Shown here: positions 1-6,136 of the stretch, in pieces | Position numbering within the stretch: the first letter of the stretch is position 1 | Layout: every line of letters starts with the position of its first letter | Assembly (NCBI GenBank): GCA_900549185.1 | Contig: URNM01000101.1 | Location: forward strand, 1-6,767 | Length of the DNA stretch: 6,767 nt | Reading direction: 5' to 3' | Origin: an uncultured Collinsella sp. | Lineage (GTDB): Bacteria; Actinomycetota; Coriobacteriia; Coriobacteriales; Coriobacteriaceae | The notes under the pieces: generated by a model | Told to the model about the DNA's origin: nothing | Database searches by the model: none | Seen by the model: only the letters and a program-made list of their open reading frames with translations | Program-made: the position numbers and the translations under genes

Positions 1-53
1 CAACGATATGGCACCGTGGGGACACATGTATGTCAATCCTGGTCTAACAGAGC

Positions 54-92
54 CAAAGGAAAAGCCTCCGCAGGTTTCCCCGCGGAGGCTTT
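54..92 (-). terminator. Intrinsic terminator downstream of ftsH
   Basis: A perfect 11-bp inverted repeat (61-71 pairing with 82-92, GCGGAGGCTTT on one arm) encloses a 10-base loop. Read on the minus strand it is followed by TTTT, CC and TTT (positions 63 down to 54). It starts 11 bases after the ftsH stop codon, so it very probably ends the tilS-hpt-ftsH transcript. The remaining 1-53 shows no gene or other structure that I can support. Confidence 0.85.
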
Positions 93-103
93 CGCCACAA
101 AGA

Positions 104-2251
104 CTATTTGTCGGCGTCGGTGTCGGCATCGGCATCGGCATCGACGACGGCATGGTCATCGTCAGCACCATCGGATGCGGCTTCGGCATCCTCCTGCATG
201 GCCGCCTGCGCAAAGGCCGCGGCATCAGCCGCCAGCTCCTCCTCGCTCATACGAGGCGCGCGCTTCTTGGTCGGCATGCCGGCCGCCTTGGCATTGCGCT
301 CCTCCTTGGCCGCCAGGATATCGCCCTCGCGCTCAAGGTAGGCGTCCCACTCGTTATCGAGCAGGGCATTCACGGCATCGCCCTCGACAGTCTCGCGCTC
401 AAGCAGCACCTTCGCCATCAGATCGAGCTGATCGCGACGGGCATCCAAGATCTCGACAGCACGACGATGGGCCTCGCGCATGATACGCTGAACCTCGATA
501 TCAATGCGGCGCGCCGTCTCCTCGGAGTAATCCTGATGATCGGCATAGTCGCGGCCCAGGAATACCTGATGCTGCGCCTCACCAAACACCTGCGTTCCAA
601 GCTCCTCGCTCATGCCCAGGCGCGTGACCATCTCGCGCGCCATCTTGGTCGCGCGCTCCAAGTCGTTGCTCGCGCCCGACGTGATGTCATCGCACATGAG
701 CTCCTCGGCAACGCGACCGCCCAAGAACACGGCGAGCTCGTCGAGCATCTCGTTCTTGGTCTTGAGGAAGTGGTCCTCCTGCGGAAGCTGCAGCGTGTAG
801 CCCAGAGCCTGACCGCGGCTGACGATCGAGATCTTGTGGACCGGATCGGAATGCTCCAAGATGTGGCCCACCAGGGCGTGACCGCTCTCGTGGTAGGCAA
901 TCGTGGTGCGCTCGGCCTCGGTCATCACGCGACCCTTGCGCTGCGGTCCGGCAATCACGCGCTCCATCGATTCCTCGACCTCGTCCATCGAGATCACGGA
1001 ACGATGGCGGCGGGCAGCCAGCAGCGCAGACTCGTTGAGCAGGTTCGCCAAATCGGCGCCAGTAAAGCCAACGGTCATCTGGGCGAGCTTCTCAAACTTA
1101 ACGTACTCGTCCATCGGCTTGTTCTCGGCATGCACGCGCAAGATCTGCTCGCGCCCCTTCACATCCGGACGGTCGACCGTAACCTGACGGTCAAAACGGC
1201 CGGGACGCAGCAATGCCGGATCCAAGATGTCAGGACGGTTGGTCGCAGCGATCAGGATGACCGACTCGCTCTCCTCAAAACCGTCCATCTCGACCAGCAG
1301 CTGGTTGAGCGTCTGCTCGCGCTCGTCGTGGCCGCCGCCCAAGCCGGCTCCGCGCTGACGTCCCACGGCATCGATCTCATCGATGAAGATGATCGACGGG
1401 GCCTGGGACTTGGCCTCCTTAAAGAGGTCACGCACGCGGCTGGCGCCGACACCCACGAACATCTCGACAAAGTCGGAACCCGAGATGCTAAAGAATGGCA
1501 CACCCGCCTCGCCGGCAACGGCCTTGGCCAGCAGCGTCTTACCGGTGCCCGGAGGGCCCACCAGCAACACGCCACGCGGGATCTTGGCGCCCAGCTTGCG
1601 ATAGCGATCCGGATCGCTCAAAAAGTCACGGATCTCCTCGAGCTCCTCGACTGCCTCGTCCACGCCGGCAACGTCTTCAAACTTGACCTTGGGGCGCGTG
1701 GCCTCGTTGGTCTTGGCATTAGTCTTGCCAAACTGCATGTTCCTGTTGTTGGCGCCCATCATCTGGCGCATAAAGTAGAACATGATGGCGATAAGGGCGA
1801 TCGTCGGAAGCACACTCATCGCCAAGTCGCCCCAAAAATCGGGATCGTTGGTGTTGACGATGTACTTGGTATCAGGGTGCTCCGCCATGAGCTCGGCAAG
1901 CGAATCGGAGCCGACATAGGTCGAAGAGAAGCTCTTGAGCTCGCTCGTATCGCCCTTGTCCTTCTTCGTCTTCCAGTAATGACCCGTCACGCTTCCGTCT
2001 TGAACCGTATAGGTCAGATCTTCGACGCGATCCTGCTTGATGGCGCTGACCATCTCGCTCGTCGCGAGCTTAACGGTATTGCTGGAGCTGGCAAAGCCGG
2101 AGCCCATGTTAAAGAAGGCGTAGCCCAGAAGCGCGCAAGCCAAAATAAAATACAGCCAGCCCGTACGCGTGGGCTTCTTGCCTCCGGGCATCCCCGGGAT
2201 CTTTGGGTCCCGGGGAGTCTGGGAATTGTTATCGTTACGGTCGTCGGGCAT
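104..2251 (-). CDS. ftsH: ATP-dependent zinc metalloprotease FtsH
   Basis: Membrane-anchored AAA+ protease that unfolds and degrades misfolded membrane proteins and short-lived regulators. The 715 residues show a cytoplasmic N-terminus, TM1 (about 31-48), an extracytoplasmic domain (50-140) and TM2 (about 142-161). The AAA module has Walker A GPPGTGKT (232-239), a pore-loop FVG (265-267), Walker B IIFIDEID (287-294) and a second region of homology ending in RPGRFDR (349-355). The M41 peptidase has HESGH (454-458), two zinc histidines plus the catalytic glutamate, and a likely third ligand at D530 in SGASNDLERAT. The protein is longer than the usual 600-650 residues because of a C-terminal tail: basic TKKRAPR, then alanine/acid-rich, ending in Asp-Ala repeats. 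ATG lies one base after the hpt stop, so the two are surely co-transcribed and probably translationally coupled. All catalytic residues are present. Confidence 0.98.
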   Translation of the reverse strand: MPDDRNDNNSQTPRDPKIPGMPGGKKPTRTGWLYFILACALLGYAFFNMGSGFASSSNTVKLATSEMVSAIKQDRVEDLTYTVQDGSVTGHYWKTKKDKGDTSELKSFSSTYVGSDSLAELMAEHPDTKYIVNTNDPDFWGDLAMSVLPTIALIAIMFYFMRQMMGANNRNMQFGKTNAKTNEATRPKVKFEDVAGVDEAVEELEEIRDFLSDPDRYRKLGAKIPRGVLLVGPPGTGKTLLAKAVAGEAGVPFFSISGSDFVEMFVGVGASRVRDLFKEAKSQAPSIIFIDEIDAVGRQRGAGLGGGHDEREQTLNQLLVEMDGFEESESVILIAATNRPDILDPALLRPGRFDRQVTVDRPDVKGREQILRVHAENKPMDEYVKFEKLAQMTVGFTGADLANLLNESALLAARRHRSVISMDEVEESMERVIAGPQRKGRVMTEAERTTIAYHESGHALVGHILEHSDPVHKISIVSRGQALGYTLQLPQEDHFLKTKNEMLDELAVFLGGRVAEELMCDDITSGASNDLERATKMAREMVTRLGMSEELGTQVFGEAQHQVFLGRDYADHQDYSEETARRIDIEVQRIMREAHRRAVEILDARRDQLDLMAKVLLERETVEGDAVNALLDNEWDAYLEREGDILAAKEERNAKAAGMPTKKRAPRMSEEELAADAAAFAQAAMQEDAEAASDGADDDHAVVDADADADTDADK

Positions 2252-2252
2252 C

Positions 2253-2801
2253 TTACGAATAAACCTCCGGTTTCAAAATGCCCAGATACGGAAGGTTGCG
2301 ATAGCGCTCGGCATAGTCGAGGCCGTAGCCCACCACAAAGGCATCGGGGCAATGGGTTCCAACATACTTGGGCGTGATGGCCGAGACGCGGTCCTCAACG
2401 TCCTTCCACAGGAAGGCGGCGACCTCCAGAGAAGCGGGCTTGCGGCTCTCGAGGTTCTTCATCAGATACTTGAGCGTCAGGCCCGAGTCCAGAATGTCCT
2501 CGACGATCAGCACGTCGCGACCGCGGATGTCGATATCCAGGTCCTTAATGATACGCACGATACCCGAGGACTTCACACCGTCGCCGTAGCTCGAAACAGC
2601 CATGAAATCGATGTTGGTCGGCAGCTCGATCTTACGCATCAGGTCGCCCATAAAGACCACGGCGCCGCGCAGGACCGCAATCAGCACCAGATCCTTACCC
2701 GCGTAGTCGCGCGTAATCTCCTCGCCCAGGCGAGAGACGATACCGTCGATATCCTCCTGCGTGAACAGAACCTTCTCGATATCCGGATGTTGAGAAGCCA
2801 T
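2253..2801 (-). CDS. hpt: Hypoxanthine (guanine) phosphoribosyltransferase
   Basis: Cytosolic purine salvage enzyme that joins hypoxanthine or guanine to PRPP to give IMP or GMP plus pyrophosphate. The 182-residue length is normal for bacterial HPRT. The LRGA pyrophosphate-contact motif is at 44-47. The flexible catalytic loop begins with SSYGDG (70-75). The PRPP-binding signature VLIVEDILDSG spans 97-107, with E101/D102 and D105 as the likely general base. A conserved lysine at 133 would contact the purine carbonyl, and FVVGYGLDY (155-163) is the purine-stacking segment. ATG is chosen as the first start, with a moderate GAAAGG ribosome site 7-12 bases upstream. It follows tilS by 147 bases and precedes ftsH by one base, the common tilS-hpt-ftsH order. 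W132 in the FLWKD segment, where aspartate is frequent, is a minor variant. Guanine versus hypoxanthine preference cannot be read from the sequence. Confidence 0.96.
   Translation of the reverse strand: MASQHPDIEKVLFTQEDIDGIVSRLGEEITRDYAGKDLVLIAVLRGAVVFMGDLMRKIELPTNIDFMAVSSYGDGVKSSGIVRIIKDLDIDIRGRDVLIVEDILDSGLTLKYLMKNLESRKPASLEVAAFLWKDVEDRVSAITPKYVGTHCPDAFVVGYGLDYAERYRNLPYLGILKPEVYS
2264..2268 (-). promoter_or_regulatory. ftsH Shine-Dalgarno inside the end of hpt
   Basis: GGAGG on the minus strand sits in the last codons of hpt, 12 bases before the ftsH ATG. The spacing is longer than the usual 5-9 bases, which fits partial reliance on ribosomes terminating at hpt (stop TAA, one base, then ATG). 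Confidence 0.6.
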
Positions 2802-2857
2802 GACAACCCTTTCTTGTGCTTATCGCCCACACACCGCCGTATGGACGCGAACTACAC

Positions 2858-2866
2858 ATTCTAGCA
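2858..2866 (-). promoter_or_regulatory. Candidate extended -10 promoter for hpt-ftsH
   Basis: The minus strand reads TGCTAGAAT, an extended -10 (TGn followed by TAGAAT, one mismatch to TATAAT), 56 bases upstream of the hpt ATG. No good -35 lies 17-18 bases upstream (GGTAAA or TGGTAA), which is tolerable for an extended -10. It abuts the palindrome at 2867-2897, so that element would lie between -35 and -10. No transcript data support it. Confidence 0.4.
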
Positions 2867-2897
2867 GCGCACGGGGTAAATTTACCAGCCCGTGCGC
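2867..2897 (-). repeat. Large palindrome between tilS and hpt
   Basis: GCGCACGGG (2867-2875) pairs perfectly with CCCGTGCGC (2889-2897). The inner GTAAA/TTTAC (2876-2885) is also self-complementary, leaving CAG (2886-2888) as a bulge. As RNA it would be a very stable stem. On the minus strand it is followed by TGCTAGAATG, not a T-run, so it is not a standard intrinsic terminator. It may be an operator over the hpt promoter, a tilS 3'-end stabiliser or an attenuator. Confidence 0.65.
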
Positions 2898-2929
2898 CAT
2901 CAGCGCGGGAATACCGTCAACGTCGCACA

Positions 2930-2954
2930 GAATAGCAGGCGTGGGACGCTATTC
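2930..2954 (-). repeat. Stem-loop spanning the tilS stop codon
   Basis: GAATAGC (2930-2936) and GCTATTC (2948-2954) form a perfect 7-bp stem around an 11-base loop. The tilS TAG stop lies in one arm. No T-run follows, so a termination role is doubtful. It could protect the transcript end or be chance. Confidence 0.35.
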
Positions 2955-4487
2955 CGCATCGACCACGCGGAGCAGATATGCCACGCGCGTTGCGGCCGTG
3001 CACTTAAAACGCTCGTCCGCGCGAACTCCGGCGACCCACACCACGGCACCCCCCGGCGCCGTCCTCACCATGGGCACGCCGGCGCGCTCGGAAACGGGAA
3101 TGCGAGCCTCACCTAGCAAGTCGGATACTTTCTTGCTTCGGCCACTCATCCCTAACGGGCACATCACGTCTCCCGGCGCGGGACCGTCCACCCACAGGCG
3201 CGCCAATCGCGCCTCGGCAGGGATCTCGCCACGCGAGCCCGCCAGGATCCGCTCACTATCGCTGTCGGCAAAACCCAGGGCAGCCGCGTCTACCAAAGCT
3301 GTCACTTCCCCGGCAGCCGCAAGCTCACGGGCGCGGCGCACGATATCGCATCCCGGCTCAACAGCCATCGGTTCTGTGACCAGCATACGCCCCCCGCCCA
3401 ACGGCAAACGACCGGGTACGGTAACCCAGTCCGCGACCAGGCCCTCGCGAGCCGCCGGCGCCTTAAACGCCAGCATGCCAAACTCAATGCGTGCGTCAAT
3501 CCCCGCCGGAAGCGTGACCGAGCCGGTGCCCTCGGCAACGCAGGAAAGGACTCGCTCCACATGTCTCATCTCGGGACGAGCGTCCGGATCGATGCGCTTA
3601 ATCGCCAGTCGCACGATGCGCCGCGCGATTACCACCTCGGCCGCAGCCAGGCGCCTGGCATCGAGCACCAGCGCACCCGCTGCCTCTTTGCGCAAACAGC
3701 TTCGAAACGCCTCTGCCGAAAGCTGAGACAAAAACGCGTCCTCATCGCCTAAGATCTCGCAGGCGGTGCCAATCGTCTTGCAGACGCTCGCGTTGCGCTG
3801 CGCCACCACCGGCATTACTCGATGGCGCACGTAGTTTCGCAGATACGAGATGTCCTCATTGCTCTCGTCTTCATGCCACGGCTGACCATGTACCTGCAGA
3901 TAGCCCACCAGCTCGCCATGAGTTAGGTCGAGCAAGGGACGCACCACGATATTCCTCCGGCGAGGAATGCTCGATAGGCCAGCGGGCCCCGAACCCTTAA
4001 TCGCGTTCATCAAAAACGTTTCCGCGCGATCCGAAGACGTGTGCGCGGTGCAGATACGAGCCGCCGTTCGCGGTGCCCCCGTCTGGGCGCAGAGTTCGCG
4101 AACATACCTCCGCGCCGCGGCATAGCGCACCTCGCGGGCCGCGGCCTCAATATTGCCCGACTCCCCATCAAAATAAGCGTGCTCCACACACAGCGGTAAA
4201 CCATATTGTGCGCAGAGTTCACGCACAAAGGCCTCGTCGCCATCGGACGCCTTGCCGCGCAGATGATGGTTTACATGCAGCACATGCAGGCGCTCGCGAG
4301 CAATGGGGGCAACACCGCGTCCGTCTTGGATATCCAGCTTTGATGTGCACGCCATAAGAAGCAGTGCCGTCGAGTCCGCGCCGCCTGATACCATGAGCAC
4401 GACAGGAGCTGCCTGCTGCCTCGTCCGGGTCTCATCGACTGCCCCAGGCACGGCATGGTGTCCATAATGCTGAGATACCGTAGGCAT
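2949..4487 (-). CDS. tilS: tRNA(Ile)-lysidine synthetase TilS
   Basis: Converts the wobble cytidine of the CAU-anticodon tRNA-Ile to lysidine using ATP and lysine, so that the tRNA reads AUA and accepts isoleucine; essential in most bacteria. The 512 residues start with the N-type ATP pyrophosphatase domain, whose PP-loop is VSGGADST (33-40), followed by HVNHHLRG (71-78). The region RPLLDLTHGEL to RNYVRHRVMP (183-226), containing WHEDESN, is typical of TilS. The C-terminal substrate-binding domain ends with GDVMCPLG (439-446), KKVSDLL (452-458) and ERAGVPMV (467-474). The second family motif is unusual: TAHTSSDRAET (147-157) where AHHxDDQAET is common, changing the second histidine, one aspartate and the glutamine. 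The chosen ATG has AGGAGG six bases upstream. The gene heads the tilS-hpt-ftsH cluster. Identity is secure; activity is expected but untested. Confidence 0.95.
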   Translation of the reverse strand: MPTVSQHYGHHAVPGAVDETRTRQQAAPVVLMVSGGADSTALLLMACTSKLDIQDGRGVAPIARERLHVLHVNHHLRGKASDGDEAFVRELCAQYGLPLCVEHAYFDGESGNIEAAAREVRYAAARRYVRELCAQTGAPRTAARICTAHTSSDRAETFLMNAIKGSGPAGLSSIPRRRNIVVRPLLDLTHGELVGYLQVHGQPWHEDESNEDISYLRNYVRHRVMPVVAQRNASVCKTIGTACEILGDEDAFLSQLSAEAFRSCLRKEAAGALVLDARRLAAAEVVIARRIVRLAIKRIDPDARPEMRHVERVLSCVAEGTGSVTLPAGIDARIEFGMLAFKAPAAREGLVADWVTVPGRLPLGGGRMLVTEPMAVEPGCDIVRRARELAAAGEVTALVDAAALGFADSDSERILAGSRGEIPAEARLARLWVDGPAPGDVMCPLGMSGRSKKVSDLLGEARIPVSERAGVPMVRTAPGGAVVWVAGVRADERFKCTAATRVAYLLRVVDAE

Positions 4488-4493
4488 TTGCTT

Positions 4494-4521
4494 CCTCCTC
4501 TATTCGTCCGCACCCATTGTA
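4494..4521 (-). promoter_or_regulatory. tilS ribosome site and candidate -10
   Basis: AGGAGG (4494-4499, minus strand) lies six bases before the tilS ATG and fixes that start. TACAAT (4516-4521, minus strand) is one mismatch from the -10 consensus and would give a leader of about 20 bases. No convincing -35 is seen (ACGAGA at 17-base spacing), so the promoter part is tentative. The whole divergent gap with the nuclease gene is only 48 bases. Confidence 0.5.
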
Positions 4522-4535
4522 TCCTTTGGAATCTT

Positions 4536-5345
4536 ATGTCTCGTCTGCACCTTCATATCCTCGGCAGTGGCTCTAAAGGCAACTGCACACTCATCGAGGG
4601 CCCGCAGGGGCTCATTATGGTCGATGACGGACTGTCTCGCCGCGAGACATTAAAGCGCATGGCAGAACTGGGGCTCTCGACAGACAACGTCTCGGCTCTT
4701 CTCATTACTCATGAGCATAGCGATCACATCAAGGGCCTCGATGTCTGGTGCAAGCACTGGCACGGCCCCCTCTTTGCCAGCAGGGGCGCTCTTTCGAGCA
4801 AAGAAAATCTTTCGCATCTGCCTGTCGAGGAATTCGATCCCGGTGACACCCTATCCATTGCTGGCATCCACGTGCAAACCTACTCAACGTCACACGATGT
4901 CATCAATCCAGTCGGCTATCGATTCGACACCCTCGATGATTCCATCGGCTTTGCCACCGACACCGGAGAGCTATCGAGCCAAGCCATGAACACCCTCAAA
5001 GATTGTCGAGTCCTCGCGCTCGAAAGCAACCACGATGTGACCATGCTGCGCGAGGGAGAATATCCCCGCTTTCTTCAGGAGCGCATCCTGTCTGCAAGGG
5101 GACACCTCTCCAATGGCCAAGCCGCCGAAGCCGCGCGCGAACTTGTTACCGATCGCACCGAACAGCTCATTGCCATGCATATCAGCCAAGAAAACAATCG
5201 TCCGAGCCTTACCGTCAAAAGCTATGCCAAAGCTCTAGCCGCAACCCTGGATGACGAGGTCGGCAGCTCCGCAACCCTTCTCCAAGGATCGCGAAATCTC
5301 TCGATACGCCCCGCAAGCCAGTATCGGCCAGCAACCATTCAATAG
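4536..5345 (+). CDS. yycJ: YycJ/WalJ-family metallo-beta-lactamase-fold nuclease
   Basis: 269-residue cytosolic MBL-fold hydrolase. The opening LHILGSGSKGNCTLIE (5-21) is characteristic of the YycJ/WalJ/VicX family, whose members are reported as 5'-3' double-strand DNA exonucleases and are often linked to the WalRK cell-wall two-component system. Metal-ligand motifs visible are THEHSDH (58-64, HxHxDH), H120 in STSHD, D142 in ATDTG, H190 in GHLSN and H215 in AMHIS; ESNHD (163-167) is also family-like. Earlier in-frame ATGs at 4455 and 4467 would add residues unlike the family and overlap tilS on the other strand, so the ATG at 4536 is preferred, with a weak TTTGGA site five bases upstream. No walRK genes are in view; it is divergent from tilS and convergent with hsp20. 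Third positions are less GC-biased than in ftsH. The substrate here is inferred from the family only. Confidence 0.88.
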   Translation: MSRLHLHILGSGSKGNCTLIEGPQGLIMVDDGLSRRETLKRMAELGLSTDNVSALLITHEHSDHIKGLDVWCKHWHGPLFASRGALSSKENLSHLPVEEFDPGDTLSIAGIHVQTYSTSHDVINPVGYRFDTLDDSIGFATDTGELSSQAMNTLKDCRVLALESNHDVTMLREGEYPRFLQERILSARGHLSNGQAAEAARELVTDRTEQLIAMHISQENNRPSLTVKSYAKALAATLDDEVGSSATLLQGSRNLSIRPASQYRPATIQ

Positions 5346-5354
5346 ACTGTCCTA

Positions 5355-5404
5355 GACAGCAAAAGGGGCCGAGAATCGCTTCCCAGCCCCTTTTGCTGTC
5401 TTTT
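5355..5404 (+). terminator. Intrinsic terminator after the YycJ-like gene
   Basis: A perfect 15-bp stem (GACAGCAAAAGGGGC at 5355-5369 with its complement at 5386-5400) has a 16-base loop and is followed by TTTT on the plus strand, 10 bases after the stop. CTGTC at 5347-5351 could pair with 5355-5359 as a small competing hairpin. On the minus strand no T-run follows the stem, so efficient termination of the convergent hsp20 transcript is less certain. Confidence 0.88.
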
Positions 5405-5427
5405 AATAGCGCAGAACACCAACGAAG

Positions 5428-5859
5428 TTAGTCGATGGAGATCTTCGTAACGTTCTTCTTCTCGACGATCTTGGGGACCGTAACGGTCAGGATGCCGTCA
5501 GCGTACTTAGCCGAGAGGCCCTCGCTCGAAGCGTCCTTTAGATACACGCCACGCGTCGCGCTGTACGAGCTGAACTCCTTCTGCAGGAAGTTCTTGCCCT
5601 CGTTCTCCTCGTCTTCCTCGACATTCACACTAATGGACAGACGGCCCTCGTTAAGCTCGACATCGATATCGTCCTTGGCGACGCCGGTCAGATAGGCCTT
5701 GACCTCATAGCCGTCGCCCTTATCCTCAACGTCAACGGGAAACGCCTTGGAAGCAATCGAGTTGTTTGCAAGGTCGGTCATATCATCAAACAGATCGAAC
5801 AGCGAGCTAGCAGAAGGACGAACGCCAAAAACCGAACGATAAGGAACCATGCTTGCCAT
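5428..5859 (-). CDS. hsp20: Small heat shock protein, Hsp20/alpha-crystallin family
   Basis: ATP-independent holdase chaperone that binds unfolding proteins and forms oligomers in the cytoplasm. From the chosen start it has 143 residues: a short N-terminal arm with FDLFDDM (21-27), an alpha-crystallin domain from about FPVDVED (40-46) to GILTVTVPK (122-130), an acidic loop EEDEENEG (81-88), and a C-terminal tail with the I-x-I anchoring motif as I140-S-I142. A start 33 bases further out (5892) is open but has no ribosome site; the inner ATG has AGGAG eight bases upstream, and MASMVPYRS resembles the family's N-termini, so 5859 is used. The gene is monocistronic and convergent with the YycJ-like gene. 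No clear CIRCE operator was found, and no exact HspR-type CTTGAGT-N7-ACTCAAG. Regulation may involve the repeats at 5921-5954 and a leader hairpin over the ribosome site. Confidence 0.94.
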   Translation of the reverse strand: MASMVPYRSVFGVRPSASSLFDLFDDMTDLANNSIASKAFPVDVEDKGDGYEVKAYLTGVAKDDIDVELNEGRLSISVNVEEDEENEGKNFLQKEFSSYSATRGVYLKDASSEGLSAKYADGILTVTVPKIVEKKNVTKISID

Positions 5860-5865
5860 GTTTAC

Positions 5866-5883
5866 CACTCCTTTTAAGGACTG
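5866..5883 (-). promoter_or_regulatory. Hairpin occluding the hsp20 ribosome binding site
   Basis: On the minus strand CAGTCCT (5883-5877), a four-base loop TAAA and AGGAGTG (5872-5866) form a seven-position stem with one G-G mismatch. The AGGAG Shine-Dalgarno (5868-5872) is entirely within the downstream arm, eight bases from the ATG. Short, imperfect stems that sequester the ribosome site are typical of RNA thermometers in small heat shock leaders. This is inference from pairing alone. Confidence 0.45.
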
Positions 5884-5920
5884 CCGAGCCATCTTCTAGG
5901 TGACTGGGACTTCTTTTGAC

Positions 5921-5954
5921 GCTCTTATATATGCCCACCCAGTGCTCATATATA
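5921..5954 (-). promoter_or_regulatory. Tandem direct repeats in the hsp20 promoter region
   Basis: Minus-strand TATATATGAGC (5954-5944) and TATATAAGAGC (5931-5921) match at 10 of 11 positions and start exactly 23 bases apart, the -35 to -10 distance. The downstream copy holds the best -10-like sequence (TATATA/TATAAG), predicting a leader of about 60 bases. No TTGACA-like -35 is present. They may be tandem activator or repressor sites, or mark an unusual promoter. Confidence 0.4.
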
Positions 5955-6136
5955 CATCGGCTATAAAGTTTTTTGAGTCCAGTACTATAAGCATATCTAA
6001 GTGTATATGACTCAGGTTTTAGTAAGGTTAAGGTTCTTTGAACCAGAGCTTAAATCAAGAGTATGTACGCAGCTACAAATAACTAGGGGCTTACAATGAG
6101 CGCGTACACGTTGTTGGTAACGAGCTAAAGGGCATC
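5955..6136. other. AT-rich divergent intergenic region
   Basis: This is the rest of the spacer between hsp20 and the plus-strand small gene, visibly richer in A+T than its neighbours. It holds GGTTC-TTT-GAACC (6032-6044), a perfect 5-bp inverted repeat, and a wider pair TGAGTC (5974-5979) and GACTCA (6009-6014). For the plus strand, TTGAGT (5973-5978) followed after 17 bases by TCTAAG, or TACAAT at 6092-6097 without a -35, are weak promoter candidates. I see no RNA gene in it. Confidence 0.4.

Noticed and set aside
8..2377. A 789-codon plus-strand open frame antisense to ftsH
   Set aside because: It mirrors ftsH and part of hpt, which have complete family motifs. Its translation is low-complexity and resembles no protein; long antisense frames are a known by-product of GC-rich codon bias.
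2800..3726. A 308-codon plus-strand open frame opposite tilS
   Set aside because: The translation is rich in Arg, Ser, Thr and Ala with no motif and lies wholly against tilS coding sequence, so it is a shadow frame.
5860..5892. Eleven extra N-terminal codons on hsp20
   Set aside because: The outer ATG lacks a ribosome site, while the inner ATG has AGGAG at eight bases; the extra codons overlap the putative leader hairpin.
5974..6014. TGAGTC and GACTCA pair, considered as an HspR (HAIR) operator
   Set aside because: HAIR needs CTTGAGT and ACTCAAG seven bases apart; here the half-sites are incomplete and 29 bases apart.
6096..6128. A ten-codon open frame (ATG to TAA) ahead of the small membrane protein gene, with GGGG upstream
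   Set aside because: Too short to judge. It shows no run of a single amino acid codon or alternative hairpins that would indicate attenuation, and the ATG overlaps the TACAAT candidate -10.
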